In this document: piece by piece, positions 48,654 to 61,699 of the stretch | Layout: each line of letters begins with the position of its first letter | Position numbering within the stretch: position 1 is the stretch's first letter | NCBI GenBank assembly: GCA_036785705.1 | Contig: JAWUZG010000016.1 | Span: 3,472,001 to 3,536,000 of the forward strand | Reading direction: 5' to 3' | Length of the DNA: 64,000 nucleotides | Source: Acanthornis magna | Taxonomy: Eukaryota; Chordata; Aves; Passeriformes; Acanthizidae | Position numbers and translations under genes: made by a program | Notes under the pieces: model-generated | The model's database searches: none | The model's input: the letters and a program-made list of their open reading frames with translations, nothing else | What the model was told of the DNA's origin: nothing

Positions 48654-48984
48654 ACTATCAACCTTTAATACTTTAAGTTCTGTTTCAGCATCAACATTAG
48701 AAGATTTTTTTTCTCTGTAGTTAAAACAGTTTGGAATTTTCAATTGTCTTTTTCTTACAATAGGTAAAAATGTGCCAAATAGGTGCCAAATACAGATGGT
48801 TTGCTGAAGGGTGAAACCTGTTTTACAGGAACACACACAAAAAAAGAAAAAGTAAAAACGAGTAAAAGGAGAAAACCACTTGCTATAGCAGATTCAGCAG
48901 TTTAAGTGCCATCCTGCCGTCCATGGCTGGACTGCTGGTGCGGGTAATCCTTCATCAGTTGTGACCTGATTCAAGCACTCAGCC

Positions 48985-49051
48985 AAGCACATGCTGAATT
49001 ACACTTTGCTTAAATTGCATTGTCTCTATCAGGACTTAAGCATGTGCTTAA
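48985..49051 (+). repeat. palindromic ancient repeat fragment
   Basis: AAGCACATGCT (48985-48995) is the reverse complement of AGCATGTGCTT (49039-49049). The right arm is itself a near-palindrome, TTAAGCA TG TGCTTAA (49036-49051). Motifs of the ACTTAAGCATGTGCTTAA type occur, to my recollection, in palindromic non-autonomous repeats of amniote genomes. The family name is not certain. Confidence 0.5.
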
Positions 49052-49548
49052 AGTTCAATGTCTGAATTTTAAATAGGGTTTATACATGACACCTGCTTGG
49101 CAGAAATTACTCAGTCATTTTCAAATATGCCTCACTGCTTGTTCCCCAGAATAAGTGGTGCTAATGTTTTTTAAAAATCCCATCCTAGGCTGAGTAAAAT
49201 AGGTGAATTTGTTGTTTAGGTGAATGTTCATGGTGGGGAAATGAAAGCTTATGTTAAGAGCTGAAAGGTTAGGTGAATAAAAGAGCACAGTGTCCCATGC
49301 CACCTGTCTGCCCATTCTTTTGAGAAGCATAAGTCCATCTGTGTGTTCCTTTCACCTGTGGTTCAGGAGCCTTGGTGGCTTCTGCATTCCTTCTTTCATG
49401 TTGCTCTGACTGTGATGCCTTTTAGAAAAATCCATTTTTTCTATAGTTGAAGCCCAGTAACCCTTGTCGCGGACCTCATCAGCCATGTGTGACTCAGTAG
49501 CGATGAGGAATCCTTATTCTCTCTAATCTGGCTTTCCCAAGGAAGAAA

Positions 49549-49598
49549 GGGGGAGTGGAGGTGCGGGGGAGTGGGTGGTGGCGGTGAGGGGATGGGGG
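49549..49598 (+). other. G-rich quadruplex-prone block
   Basis: Runs of G occur at 49549-49553 (5), 49565-49569 (5), 49573-49575 (3), 49588-49591 (4) and 49594-49598 (5), with GGTGGCGG between. Four runs of at least three G with loops of about 3, 12 and 2 bases fit an extended G4 pattern. The block is isolated in otherwise ordinary DNA and outside any CpG island. Confidence 0.75.
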
Positions 49599-51284
49599 AG
49601 ATTCTGGTATTTCCAAACTCACTTTCTGGAAGTGTTGTGTCAGTTACGATAATTTGGTCTAGCACATAAATCCTTAGGCTGACTTGCGATTCCCAGCACA
49701 CCCCTTGTAGTCTAATTGAGGAATTGCTTTTCTGTCAGTCACATACTGTGGTGGAAATGCAAGAATGTGAGAAACAATAGGAGCAGGCTCGTACTGAGTC
49801 AAAACAGATAAAGCCAAATTGCTTGTTGGACTGAAAGATGGGAGCAAGAAAGTTGGTTAGAAACCATTGCTGCTGCTGGTGCCTGTGCAGAGGGTACGTG
49901 CCCAGTGAGGGAGCGCAGGGAACGGATGGGCAAACCAACAGGAATGACAGGAACTTTCCTTTATGAAAGAGGAATAATAAGGTCATCAAAATATGCTAGA
50001 GCCTGCAGGGTGAGGAGAGCACTGTCTAGATTGATCTGGAGGTAAAAGATAGCTGGGGTAAAATAAGCCCATGGACAGGCGGGGTGTGAAGTGAGTGCTG
50101 TGGGAGCGAGGGATCTGTGCTGGGATGTGGCTGGGCTGCTCCCAGGCTGCCAATGCCCTGGATCAGTTCAAGATGGCTGCCCAAGGGAGCACGTGGAGGG
50201 CTTCTTTTCCCTCTGGAGACTTTTGTTTGTTATTCCTTTTCTGGTGACTTCCTCTAATCTGAAGAACAAGATGTCCTTAATGAAAACAGATGTTTTGCTC
50301 CCTGGCCTATGGAAAAAAAATAATTCCCCCAAAATAGAATAAACCCAAAGAATGCTGAAACCAGTGATGGGTTTCCATAAACCTCTTCATGAGTGCCCTG
50401 ACCTGGCTGCTCGTTTGCCCCCCACACGCTGTGGAAGCTGTTGATGCAAAGGTCCGTGGTGAGACCTGGGTGTAGAAGTGAGTGAGCTGTGTGCCTCTGT
50501 AAAGTGTAAACACCACACTGAGCTGGCTCACAGCTTTCCTCATCCATGGTCTCCCACTGTGAGATCCTGGTCAATGGCAGCTTTTGTCATTGGCTTCGGC
50601 ATAACTCGGAATTGGTCCCAGTATTTAATTTAAAGCACAGCACACAAAACACCAAAATCATAACATCCCTGCTACATTTATAGAGCTGCATAAGCCACCG
50701 ATTAACAAATGGATGAGATACTGAACTTTGCTTTACCATCTGTCTTTAATTACATAAAATAACTTGAAGCAATTAACAAGAAAGAAACACTGTGACACAA
50801 ATAAATAAATCCTATTGATAGAAACAGATGAGGGAATACTTAGAATATATGGAAGAAAGTCACTAAAGCTGCATAATCTGCACTCAATAATATGACAAGT
50901 ATTATCTAAAAGATTTACACTGACATTACCCATTATTTTTGAAAAATAAAAGTTACCTGTGGAGAGGCAGAAAAACAAAAGGAAAGCTCTGTGTGTGTGA
51001 TTACAAAAGACAACGTGTGGTCCATCCAACAGTCAAAGTTTTGTCTTTCACAGATAAGAGAAATTAATATCAACAGAAAAATATACAAAGCATGAGGTTT
51101 CATAACTGTGGACCTACAATGAGTCACGTAAGTCTGCGTGCTTTTAAGTGTTTAGGCACCAGTGGGGATTAGGCTTTTTAACACTTTCCAGGATTTAAGT
51201 TCTAAACCCATTTTTTCGGCATTCAAATACACTCGTTTGCCTTCTCTGTTTAAGCATTTAATAAAAATGAGTGCTGTACAATAG

Positions 51285-52205
51285 GTATTGAGTGACTGCT
51301 GAGTGGATTAAGAACTGGGTAACTGATAGGTGTCAAAAAGCAGCTTTCAGCTCTGAAGGAAAGCTCAGGAGTCAGTTTGCAGAAATGGGTGTTACACTTG
51401 GCAGACCAAAGAACTGTCCCTAAAGGCTGAGAGACAAGCACATCCCTAGTTAAACAATGTTTAGTAAATTAGGGAGGAAATTAAAATTTGTGGAATGATA
51501 AATAAATTGTGAAGATGGAGCAGTCCAAACTCGTTGAGCAGAACCTCTGCAGAAAAGATGAATTTTAAATCACGCACTAAGGGTGTCTGTGTTGATGCAA
51601 TAGAAATCATATCCCGAGGGTGGTGCTTGAAAAGTCTGTGGTGTCATTGTGGAGAAGCAATTGGACACAGGACTCAATCTAATGGTGTGGAAGTGGAATA
51701 ACATCCTCTTGGAACAAGTTAGCAGGGACATGTGAGTGGACTATAAGGCTGGGGTGTGCTGCAGCACAGTGGGCGCTAGAAATATGAAAAAGGGTGGGAG
51801 AAAAGGTGTAAGAACTGCTTGCAGATTGGAAAGTACGTTTTGTTTCCCTTACCAAAATGAGATGACTGGATTACAGTGTATAATTACCTTCACAACAAGA
51901 AAAAAAGTGTCTTGCATCAGATGAATATATTACAAGAATCAGTGGGTGGAAATGTAAGCCAAGTAAATTTAAGCAAGCATTGAGGCTTGGATTTGTAGCA
52001 GTAAGTGTGATGAACTGCTGAAACAAACTGCCCAAGAAAGCAATTGTGTACATATCAAAACTGAATCCCTTTCTGGAAAACACATGTCAGCCAAGCAGAA
52101 ATGTTTGGGCTCTGTATATGGGGAATGGGGTAATGTCTGTGACACAGAAAAGGTTAGACAGGATACTTAATGGTCCTTCCTGACCTCAAAGATCATAAAT
52201 CAAGG
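51285..52205 (+). mobile_element. old CR1 LINE, RT part to 3' end
   Basis: At about 51303-51340 the sense strand encodes WIKNWVTDRCQK, matching the CR1 ORF2 stretch WIRNWLTDR-Q. The following bases weakly continue this. The right end has AACAAACTGCCCAAGAAAGC, CTGAATCCCTTTCTGGAAAA, GGTTAGACAGGATACTTAAT and GGTCCTTCCTGACCTCAAAG. This is the 3' end typical of ancestral amniote CR1 (LDaFLE.., 'agactagatgat..aatggtcccttctgacct'). The middle (51480-51950) is poorly matched and may hold deletions. It is decayed and inactive. Confidence 0.75.
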
Positions 52206-52639
52206 ACAATGTCTTCAATATTTTAGGCCAAGTTTTGTTTATTTCTTACAGCTAAGTCATCCAACTAATCCCAAGGAAACACTGAGGCAAATAGTATAAG
52301 GAACAGCAAGCAGTGTGGTCTTGTAAAAAATAAAACATATTAAATGAACCTTTCATGTTAGTATACAACATATAAATTCTGTATATTACAGATCTGGGGA
52401 CTGAGGCTGTAGGCTATGGCCAGGATGCTCCAAGGTGGCACTCAGCAAGCAAGGCAGTATGCTCAGGGAGTGAACACAGAGATACACAGCGTGGTGGGAG
52501 TGTGGGTGAGTGCCTAAATGGAGCACTGAATATGTCATTTGACACTGTTTCAGGTATTCATGTCGAGAGAAAGAACTTCAATTGTTTTGGCGGGGAACAC
52601 TGCTGTGTAGACTAAAATGGGAGAAAGAATGTAAACAAA
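52206..52639. other. non-coding gap between two old CR1 pieces
   Basis: No feature was recognised in these roughly 430 bases. Confidence 0.5.
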
Positions 52640-53210
52640 GAGCAATGATCAATTGTTGTAGCTTGTGGAAATGTCTTGTGGGTCATGTCAGGGACTTTTG
52701 ACAGACATTGTTCTATTTAATATCTCTATGGTAATCTCAAAGTAGAGGTAAACAGCAAAACAGTGAAATGTGCTGATGATACTAAACCAGGAAGGAATGC
52801 AAACAGAAGAAAGCAGATAAATAATATCAAAGGAATGGGAAATATTAGAAAGCTGAGCACAAAATCACCTAAAAAATTCACAACCCCCCCCCAGCCAAAA
52901 AACAAAGAGGAAAACAAAACCCCTGATTTATTGGAATGTACATGTCCTGGCCATCAGTATTTCTGACAGAATTTCAAGGTATAGTGGAGAGAAGACCAGA
53001 TGGGAGAGAGATACGAATTTGCAGTTATAAAAGCTGTGTGCATACAGATATGTAGCATGAAGCAGGGAGGTAAGAGTGCCTGTGTAAAGATCTGTGCTAT
53101 TACATTCAACTCTGTGTTCAATATTGCCAGCCACTGACTGACTGGAAGGGGTTGGAAGAAATCCCACAACGATTCAAAGACTGGAAAAAACACTTGGGGG
53201 AAAGACTCAG
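52640..53210 (+). mobile_element. old CR1 LINE, RT active-site region
   Basis: TTCTATTTAATATCTCTATG near 52710 corresponds to the 'LFNIFI' stretch. The frame at 52763 begins KCADDTKPGRN, the CR1 FADDTKLG motif that contains the reverse-transcriptase catalytic DD. Further on, GTGCCTGTGTAAAGATCTGT and CAACTCTGTGTTCAATATTG (53080-53127) parallel the CR1 'vplykslvrphleycvqf' coding part. A nine-C run (52884-52892) interrupts the body. No long open frame remains. It is a separate copy from, or a rearranged part of, the element at 51285. Confidence 0.7.
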
Positions 53211-56021
53211 GCTCAAACCAAACATCTCATTAAGCATAAACTTAACTTAAAGTGTATGAGCTGTGCTGCAGATTTACAACTCCCTTTACAGCCCTGCTAG
53301 GTGGCTTTAACAAAGGAACCACATATTAGGTTAAACAGTGCACATGCTAAAGCACTTCATTAGCCTGGAGCAGGAGGGGCTTGGTTAGACCTGGGAGGAA
53401 ACGTGACCAAAGTCTATGAGCCCTTGGCCACTGAAAGGGCCATTGGCTGCATCAAAATCAGCAGGCAGGCGTTTATTTCCATAAGGCTGGGCTTCTGCAT
53501 TCTTAGGCACAGAACAAAGGTCTGCAAAGTCTTAAGCCGGCCAACATTACATAAAAGAGAGAGGATGGCAGTGAAATAATGCCTTTTGGGTGTATTTTTT
53601 TTAAGGTGAAAATTGGAAGGCTGTCAGATGGTCTTTCAAGAGGGGCTCATATTGCTGGGAATTTTAGGATTGGTTTGAATAAAGCACCAGAGAATGTATT
53701 TCTTTACATTGGGAGGCTGGGAGTTCTTCCCTATCCCAAGAATTCCTATAGTTGCCACAGAACCTTCACAATTCAAGGTGGGAGGAACAGTTGCCTTCTG
53801 AGCTCTGAAATCATCTCTGTGACTGTTCATAAAACAGCTCCTGTGAGGCTCAATTCCTGATGTTGGTTTTCAAACCAAAGAAAATTAATCTTTAAAGAAC
53901 AGGGCTGTGGAATGCTGAACTGGGATAACAGATACGGTGGGAATATCTGTTCTGTGTAACCATTTACTGTGCTTATAACTGAGAATTATCTGAAGTAGAG
54001 AGCGGTTTGTTCTCTAATAATGGTATTTTGGGGGAGTTGGCACTCAGTTCTTTTGGAAAGTCAAGAGGAGGTGAATACCCACCTCTTTATACTCTTAATT
54101 ATTGGCACAGATTGAGATGGGTTTTTATAAAAATTTTACTCAGAAATAGTAGGAAAAAACCTCTCTTCTGGAAAAAATTTACACTTCAGTGTTTTGTTTA
54201 AATAATGATTCTAGGCTTATAATGCTGTAAGTATCACATGATTTTATAGCTAGTATTAGCAAATCACTGCATATTTAATTTCATCATTCAGAAATAAATT
54301 AGTGAAGAAAGTGTTGACTTTGGTAGGAATTTAGTCTTGGAAAATTAGCAGGCACTTTTCTGGGCTTTACTAGTCAATACCCACAAGAATTTAATAAAAC
54401 CCTTGCATAGATTATGAAATAAATAACCAAATGAGTTATGATTAGGGCAGAGTTTCCCTTCACAAATCTCGGTTGAACAAATTTTTCAAAGTCGGATTTC
54501 TCATCATAGCACTGAAGTCAGGATATAGGGTTAAATTATTCACACGAGTGAGTATCTACAGAGCTTTCTCCTTTTTCTTCTTTTTCATTAAGCTTTACAG
54601 TCCAGTTTTATGTTGTACTGCTTTATTCATTCCCTGGTGCTTTTCCTCTCCCAACAGGATGTCTCTATAAGATCTTTACGTGCCTAACTCGCAACGTACT
54701 GCTCTCCTCATGCTTTTTCTTAGTTCTAACATTCAGCACTCAGTCCCCTTTGGATATTGAGTTGCTACAGCAGTTGTTAAATATTTTATGTGTAGTACAA
54801 TACAAAAGCTACCAAAAGAGGGCAACATATGAGCCAACAATAAGGAATGCATCCTGACAAGTTTACGGCTGTGTATTTGTGACACCCTCCCCCCTTTCTT
54901 TTTGATAGAGAAAGACATTTTAGCAGAGCTGGTCAGTAAACAGAATTTCCATCCTATGGGAAATTCCAACACTTGGAGAAAAAGAGAAAGTGATGAAGTT
55001 TTCAGGGACTGAAAATTCCAAGAAAATATATTTGGCGTGGTGGAAGTGTTCCATAAGTGTCAAATCATTCTCACACTAGAAAGCCCAAAAGTTATAATGA
55101 CATTAAAATATTCAATTTAGTAGGAGAAATGTTAAATATATGAATGCTATATAAAGTTCAAAACAAAATTAAACAAAACAAGGAACTACTTCTATGTTTT
55201 CACTTTATGGAAAACAATAATTTAAATATAATTTACTGTAAATAATATTTTAATTTGTCTCCACTAAAAATGTTGTCAAAATAAGTATGCTTTCAAAAAA
55301 GCAAGCTGATTAAGATGAAGTTGTATTTCCTTGAAGAATGTTTCCTCTGAACAGGGTTTAATTATGTTTTCTCTCCATGAAATGCCTGAGAGAATTTCAA
55401 AATACTCTTAATAACCCTGCAAGAGACTAAGGTAAGTTGGCTGCATCCCAGAACTGTCCCCAATGCTCTGTTTGTGAAGCGAGACAACGCCAAGTGCCCA
55501 AACACCAGGCGTGTGAGCTCCGGAGCTACTATACCCTGGACAACACCGAATGTGCACTCATTGGCAAACAGTTTATTATAAACAAAGGGGTTTTTAAACT
55601 ATTCAGTAGCACTCCAAGGAATTAGACAGTCTTGAACACATGCCAGCATGGCAGTGGGTACAATAAGCAAATATAATCTACCTCACTAAGGGTAAATATT
55701 TGGCTACAAATGTATTGAGAGCTCTTTAATTCTTTGTACACTTCTGTGATGAGAACCAGAGGAAAGGCAGTGGCAATGCAAGGACTGGAGGGCGATTTTT
55801 TTTCTTCTGTTTTCAGCTGCCCAGATAGGCTAGCTGCCAGTCAAATTAAAAACCTCACTGGAGGAAATGAATGAAGACCTGTAGGTGTAGAAATCTGCTG
55901 TTTATACAGCTGCCTCAAGTTCTGCTAATTATCAGCCAGAATCAGCCACATCTTTATGGAGATATACAAAATTCTGTGGCAGTGTCCAGGAGGCTGACTA
56001 TGGAATTCAGGGCATCCTCAG

Positions 56022-56067
56022 TTTTTTTTGGGTTTTTTTCCCTTTATTTTTTTAATCTTTTTTTTTT
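56022..56067 (+). repeat. T-rich low-complexity tract
   Basis: Successive runs of 7-10 T are separated by GGG, CCC or AATC. No SINE body is attached. Confidence 0.85.
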
Positions 56068-59043
56068 CCCAAATGAACTTCTGCTTTCTACCTGCTTCTA
56101 TTATGGCTTAGAATGCTGAAAAGTACCCGGGAAGGACAGAGGGGCAGATTTATAATCTACTTGGAGAGCAGTGAAATATTTAGAAAGTTTGGAAGTACTC
56201 ACCCATTTTGAAGACAGGATGTTCTGCTTGCAGGAGCAATACCTTATCTTCTCTCATTTATCCATGTCCTGCTTTTGCATTTGTATTTCTGTGGATTCCA
56301 AAAGGAAAGATTTATTTTTTCCTAGTCAGACACAAGCAGAGGTTTCTGTCTGGAGGGTTTCTGTACTGTCTGATCTATCTCATGAGCAACGACTTCACAT
56401 CGTTCACCTGATGAAGGGCTGTAGAATCACAGAGTATCAAATGAGATGTACAGTAGAGGAATGACTGCAGTGCACACTGTCTGTGTGGCTGGATTGAGCA
56501 TATTGACTCTAATCACAAGGTTTTCAGACAGCTCCTGTATTCTGGATATGCAGGAAGATGTTTATACTCGTCTGCTTGTCCTTCATTTCTTGTGCTGCTC
56601 ATCTATTTTTGATTAATGTCTTGATACTCTCTCCCAGGGAATGATGCGACTTTTGGGAGACAAACAAGGAACAGTATGGAATGTAACACAAATATTTTAA
56701 TGGCACTGAGAGGTGTGGTTCATTATCTGGTTGTGTTTATTTGTAGGAAAAAAAGGTAACTTGCATCCCTAAATAGCCTTGCCTGGTGGGTATAAGCTTA
56801 CATGTCTGACTGCCATCTTATATCGACACTTTACCCAGCAGCCCAGGGACTGGTGTTTATTCAGAAAAGAATTGGCCCATGCACACAGACACACTGATTC
56901 TCACAAATGGTTCTGTGTATGCCTTGGCTTCTCGACTTCTGCCAAATTCAAGCCTAAATTCTAGGAAGCAACAATAACACTAACAGGAATCACGTCAGAC
57001 TTGAAAGTGATTGCTTTAGCTCTGTGAACACAGAATGGACTTATTTTTCTTCCTTAGAAGTGATTTTCAAGCATGCCTTGGCTTCTCTGAGCCAGCATAT
57101 TTTCACCCTGTCAGTCAGGTTACGAAGAAGAGTCTGTTACCCCCTTTTGCAGATGTGGTATGTGAGCCTTGTTACATCACATTTCGAGGCAGATGGATCT
57201 CTGAAGGAAGCTCCAGTATCCAATCATGTGCTTTCTGCCCCTTGCTATTGATTCTTGTGGTTAGTCTGTTTCTGATTTTATTTTTCTGTGTAGTTTAAGG
57301 GCAAGTCTGTGGTTTGCCCCATGTGCCCAAACGAGGGAGCAAGGGTGCAGAAGACTGCCTGAAAATAAATAAATCAGAAACAGAGAGAACACAGCATCCT
57401 CATGATCAGATACGCCTGGCCCGTCGGAGGAGGGATAGATGTTTCACCATGTGATGTAACTCTGCACCACATTGGAGAAGAGTGTGTCCTCTTCCTTGCC
57501 TGGCTGAACAAAACCCTCTGTGTGGTTTGCCCACACGGCATGCCCCAGCACAGCTTCCCTGAGGTAGGGGTGGGGAGGAGCAAGGCTGGGAAATCAGAGG
57601 CTGCTCTTGCCTCCCCAATACCTGCCTCAACAGCCAGCAGGGCTAAGCTGACACGAGGAAGGATGTAATCTACTCCTGGTTGTTTCATGCTCAGGGCACA
57701 TTACTTCCTTCCACAGAATAAGAGGATAGTCATGGATGTCATCGTGACTCACGGTCTCCTGGGGCAGCGTGGCTCTGTGCCATGCCTATAATCAGATGAC
57801 CCGGGGGGTGAATTAGGAAGGCTTTTGATGTCATTCTCTGAGCGCTGCACCACAGGAGACAAAGACTTCTTAACGTAACATCAGGCTATATCTTGAACAT
57901 AACCATGAAACTAACTTTGACTTGCCAGCAGCTGGTACAGACAGTGGCCTCCCTACACCGCTCTGGCACTTAGCATAAGAAATGTCATTATGTGGGTGGA
58001 TTAGGCAGAACCTGTCAAAGTTGTGTGTGTGTTCTTTGGCTGTGTTTCCCTCCCCAGGCTAATAATGCTGAAGAGATGGGGAGTGGGTTGACACATTTTC
58101 TGGCATGTGTCATGTAACCCAGTGAAGTGGAGGACATGCCAGTCACAAGACTTTTGTGCTTTAGTAAGGCGCAGGCAGCAGGGACATGCTGCAGTGGCTA
58201 GCAGTCGTAATCCTCCCTGGATTCACACCCTTAGTGCCTTCATCGTGGCTACAGCTTCCCCAGGCTTCTCTGACAGACCCACAGGTATGTTTGGAGCAAA
58301 CGGTAAGGAGATGTATCCAGGCAGATATTGTTTAAGCTCATGTTACCTGCAGACCCTGAAGCTCTTTACAAGTTGACTGACATGATCTCCACAAGAACCA
58401 CTGAATTTAGCACAGGGGGAAATGTTCAGTACCTGTTTTGCAGGGTGCAGAAATTCTCTGTACCAGTTCAGCAGAAGATACAAAGAATAATCATGCCTGA
58501 TAAGAAGAAATTTTTAGGATAGAAGATTCTAAAGCCAGACAACCAGAGACTGATGACATTTAGGATGCAGTCACTGATTCTGGTTCCCTAAACAAGTGTG
58601 AGGAGTGTTGATATAAATATCGGGGTGAGAGAATGTCCCAAGGTCCAGCACAATCTCAAGGTAAATCATCCTCAGGAGAAAAGGCAAGAACAGTGCATTC
58701 AGTCTCACAGAGAAGCCTGGTTTTGAACAATGGCCTGCCTAACACGTGTGCTGAGGAGATGTACTGGGCTGAAGCAATATGCCAGGTTGGTTCCTCACAA
58801 ATCACCAGCAGAGAAACAGAAGATGGTATGAGCACATACGCCCTGTAGGACAGACATGCCATCTTCTGTTACTGCCCGTGTGTTGCAAGCTGCGTTTGGT
58901 TGTTGGGAAAAGATGTATCAGCTTAGGTGTCAACTGTGTAACCCAAAACACACAGGCTATCAGTCTGATGTGACTTGTAGCAGGCACAGCACCCAATTCA
59001 CTGTTAAGAGTTTCTGTACTGTTTTCCTTGTAGCTCGTAATCT

Positions 59044-59058
59044 AAAAAAAAAAAAAAA
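59044..59058 (+). repeat. poly-A run, 15 bases
   Basis: The run is fifteen A residues after CTCGTAATCT. The preceding sequence shows no recognisable retrocopy. Confidence 0.9.
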
Positions 59059-61699
59059 TGAAAATAGTAATAAAAACTAGTAGAGCCAGTAACTTCTGCA
59101 AGTAACTACATCTGAACAACAACTGCTACTCTGTTGTAGCATCTCTAGTATCTCAGGTCAAGAAATGCCATGGCCAGGTGCCATGTTCTCCTTCCATGGA
59201 AAAGTGAAGAGCAGTAGCTGCAAGAGTGGTAAAAATATAGCTTGGCAGGCACTGAGGCAACCTACGTAGGGCAACTTCACAATAACCCCACGGGATGGGA
59301 GTGCCTCCTCCCTTCACTTGGCTGGTGTTGAGTCACAGTGGGGAAGTGTACTAGGGGGTAACAGAAAGTGTCCCTTGGCTGTACCTCCTGCAAACACATC
59401 ATCGCTGTGACGCGGGTGCTGCCCTGTGTCACCAATCAGTCACTCATGCCCAGCGTGTGTGGCTGGGGAGCAGAACAGGGTGTGCAATGAAATGCTCTGA
59501 GGGATGTCCTATCCCAATGATGCCATACGGGAGGAAGAGATAGAGGATAATGATGACATGGGAGATGACTCTGACAATTCATTCTTGCTTGCATTGCATG
59601 ACACTTGTGTGAAGTTGAGACAACCTGCATCAACGAGATGTCTGACATGGAATTTGTATTGTCCCATGACCAGAGTGACCCTGCTCAGATTGCCAGATAA
59701 TGTCACATCTCCAGTTGTGTAACACCACCACGCTCTCTAGATCCCAGGTCTTTAAACGTTATTGAGCTGACTGTTTGTGCCCTGTGGAGGGAATTCAAAT
59801 AGTGTTTATCAGTGGAAATGTTAGCTGTGTGTCCTTTGTTGGGAGTAAAGCAACCTGATTTCTCATATGTCCTCATATTGAAAGTAGGAACTCATTGGAG
59901 AGAAAAAATGTGTGCCAGCGGGGAAAAAGGAAGAGCTTTCATCTTTGTGTGAGTACACAACGTGCAGGGTACACAACAGTGTTTTGGTAGATATCAGTGT
60001 TTTGTAATTCAAGGATCGCATAAATGAAAAAAAAAATCCACTGCTGCCATGGTATTTTTCATTTAGAAACAAATAAAAATTAAGTTAAACTCTGTTCATT
60101 TATTGCTTTTATTTCTCCCCACCTTATTTGTTTCCCTATTTTCTTGCATGGTAATGAGTATGTTGTTTGGTTGCTTGTTTGCTTTTATTTGAAATAATTT
60201 TGCATGTAATTTTCTGAACTCTTGCAGAGCAGAGAGACTAGTAAATGTGTATGTTTATGCACCTTTGTGCATGTACAAAGAATGATGGATAGTTAATAAA
60301 ATGCACATCACTGCAATCCTTTCATGTTTAAGATCCCCAAACAAAAATTGTGAGTATTCAAATAAAACAGAACTGATCCAAAATGTACATATTTAGCTTA
60401 GATAATAGCAGTCCCCAGATATGTGCCTCTTTCTGCAGTTGGAAATCTGTCAGTTGAACAAAGAGCAGGATATAGTGTGAATCAGGCTGTCCTCAAAGCT
60501 TTATGTGATAGACACACTTTATGGAGTTAGCTCCATTTCTCTCATATTTCAAAAGCAGACTCAGAGCCTAGTTATCATAAGGACAAACTCCACAAAATAA
60601 TTTTTTTGTAGTCAAGGACTGCAATATTTTTTAAAAGTCAGAATACATGTTAAAAGAACAGTTTGTCCCAAGGCTTATGGTGCAGCTGTAGAAACTTTCT
60701 TCTTGATCCATCCATCTGAAAAATTATTCCTGAAAAGTCATTCTGCATATGGGTGTTTTTGCTGTTTTTCAGGGAGAAAAAATAGAAATGAGCTGTAAAG
60801 CTCATGTTGTTCTGAACTCTTTCTCTCCTCTTTCACCAATGAGTTCATCAAACAAAATTCCACAAGAAACAAATGTTATTATGAGATTAGCAGAATGAAT
60901 GCCAGAGTTCAGATACTAAACATTTTTTTTTAAAACAGTGAGCTTAATGACGTGAAGGAAGTTGTAGTTTAAACATCAAGGTCAATTATTTCGTTAAATA
61001 TTATTTAAAAGTTACTTGCCATGAAACAAAACCAGAGCTATCCTTTTCCCAAAAATGCAAACAGATTATTCTGCCCTGTTTGTCAGCTTCACTAGATAAC
61101 TTCTATTTGATCTTCAAATGAAAACAGTTTCTGTTTCAGATTTATACAACAGGCTGCCTCTAAAAAGAAAAAAGATCTTAAGGTTGGACTGCTGTTTACT
61201 TTCACTTCTAATCCTGCGAGAAGATTTGCATAAGAAAAGCAAGTAGATTTGAGTTTAGGTTTTGCTGTCTACATCGAAAGCATGAAGCATCAGACAGTTC
61301 TCTCATTTTATTCAGAAAGAAAATGATTGTTTTGTAAGTCAGGTGAGTAGAAAATCTTTCAGTAAATTCAGCTGGGTTCTCCTAAAAGTAACAAGGGCTA
61401 CTTATCAAGACTAAATGGAGCTTAAGTAAATAACCACAACAGTCAAACACTGAGAGTTTAAAACCTAAACCCCCCCAGTTCCATGTCTGTTTCCTCATAC
61501 CCTATACTTGGTTTAAAATAACATCCAGAATTGGTATTTCCTGGATCTTTGCAAAGCAGCCCCTTTTATTTGCAGATAGCCTTCTTTCAATTCCTAACAG
61601 CATCAGTGTCATGGGGGACTTCAGTGAGCAGAGCAGTGCTGGGTCTGGTGGGAGCTCTGGGTGTCAGGACTGAGCAAGTGCCTCCAGCTCCGAGTGTGA

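Larger units (their letters stand above)
46141..51284. other. non-coding unique stretch, 5.1 kb
   Basis: No gene was recognised. Contents are a short hairpin GTGGTCT/AGACCAC at 47148-47163, an (AAAG)n run at 48633, a palindromic old repeat at 48985 and a G-rich quadruplex-prone block at 49549. The AT-rich segment 46190-46380 is a possible conserved non-coding element by composition only. Confidence 0.55.
53211..61699. other. non-coding unique stretch, 8.5 kb
   Basis: No gene was recognised. Frames at 57.4-57.7 kb (104 codons, minus) and 55.4 kb (62 codons) match nothing known. T-rich sequence lies at 56022 and a poly-A run at 59044. A possible acceptor/donor pair at 55355-55431 is discussed as a finding. 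GC is somewhat raised at 57.4-57.8 kb without becoming a CpG island. Confidence 0.57.

Noticed and set aside
57110..57185. Possible further MIR fragment (ACCCCCTTTTGCAGATGTGG)
   Set aside because: Only about 20 bases resemble MIR and the remainder does not follow in order.
59504..59722. 72-codon frame with acidic run EEEIEDNDDMGDDSD
   Set aside because: It comes from a purine-rich GA/GAT stretch. It has no family match and no flanking splice structure.
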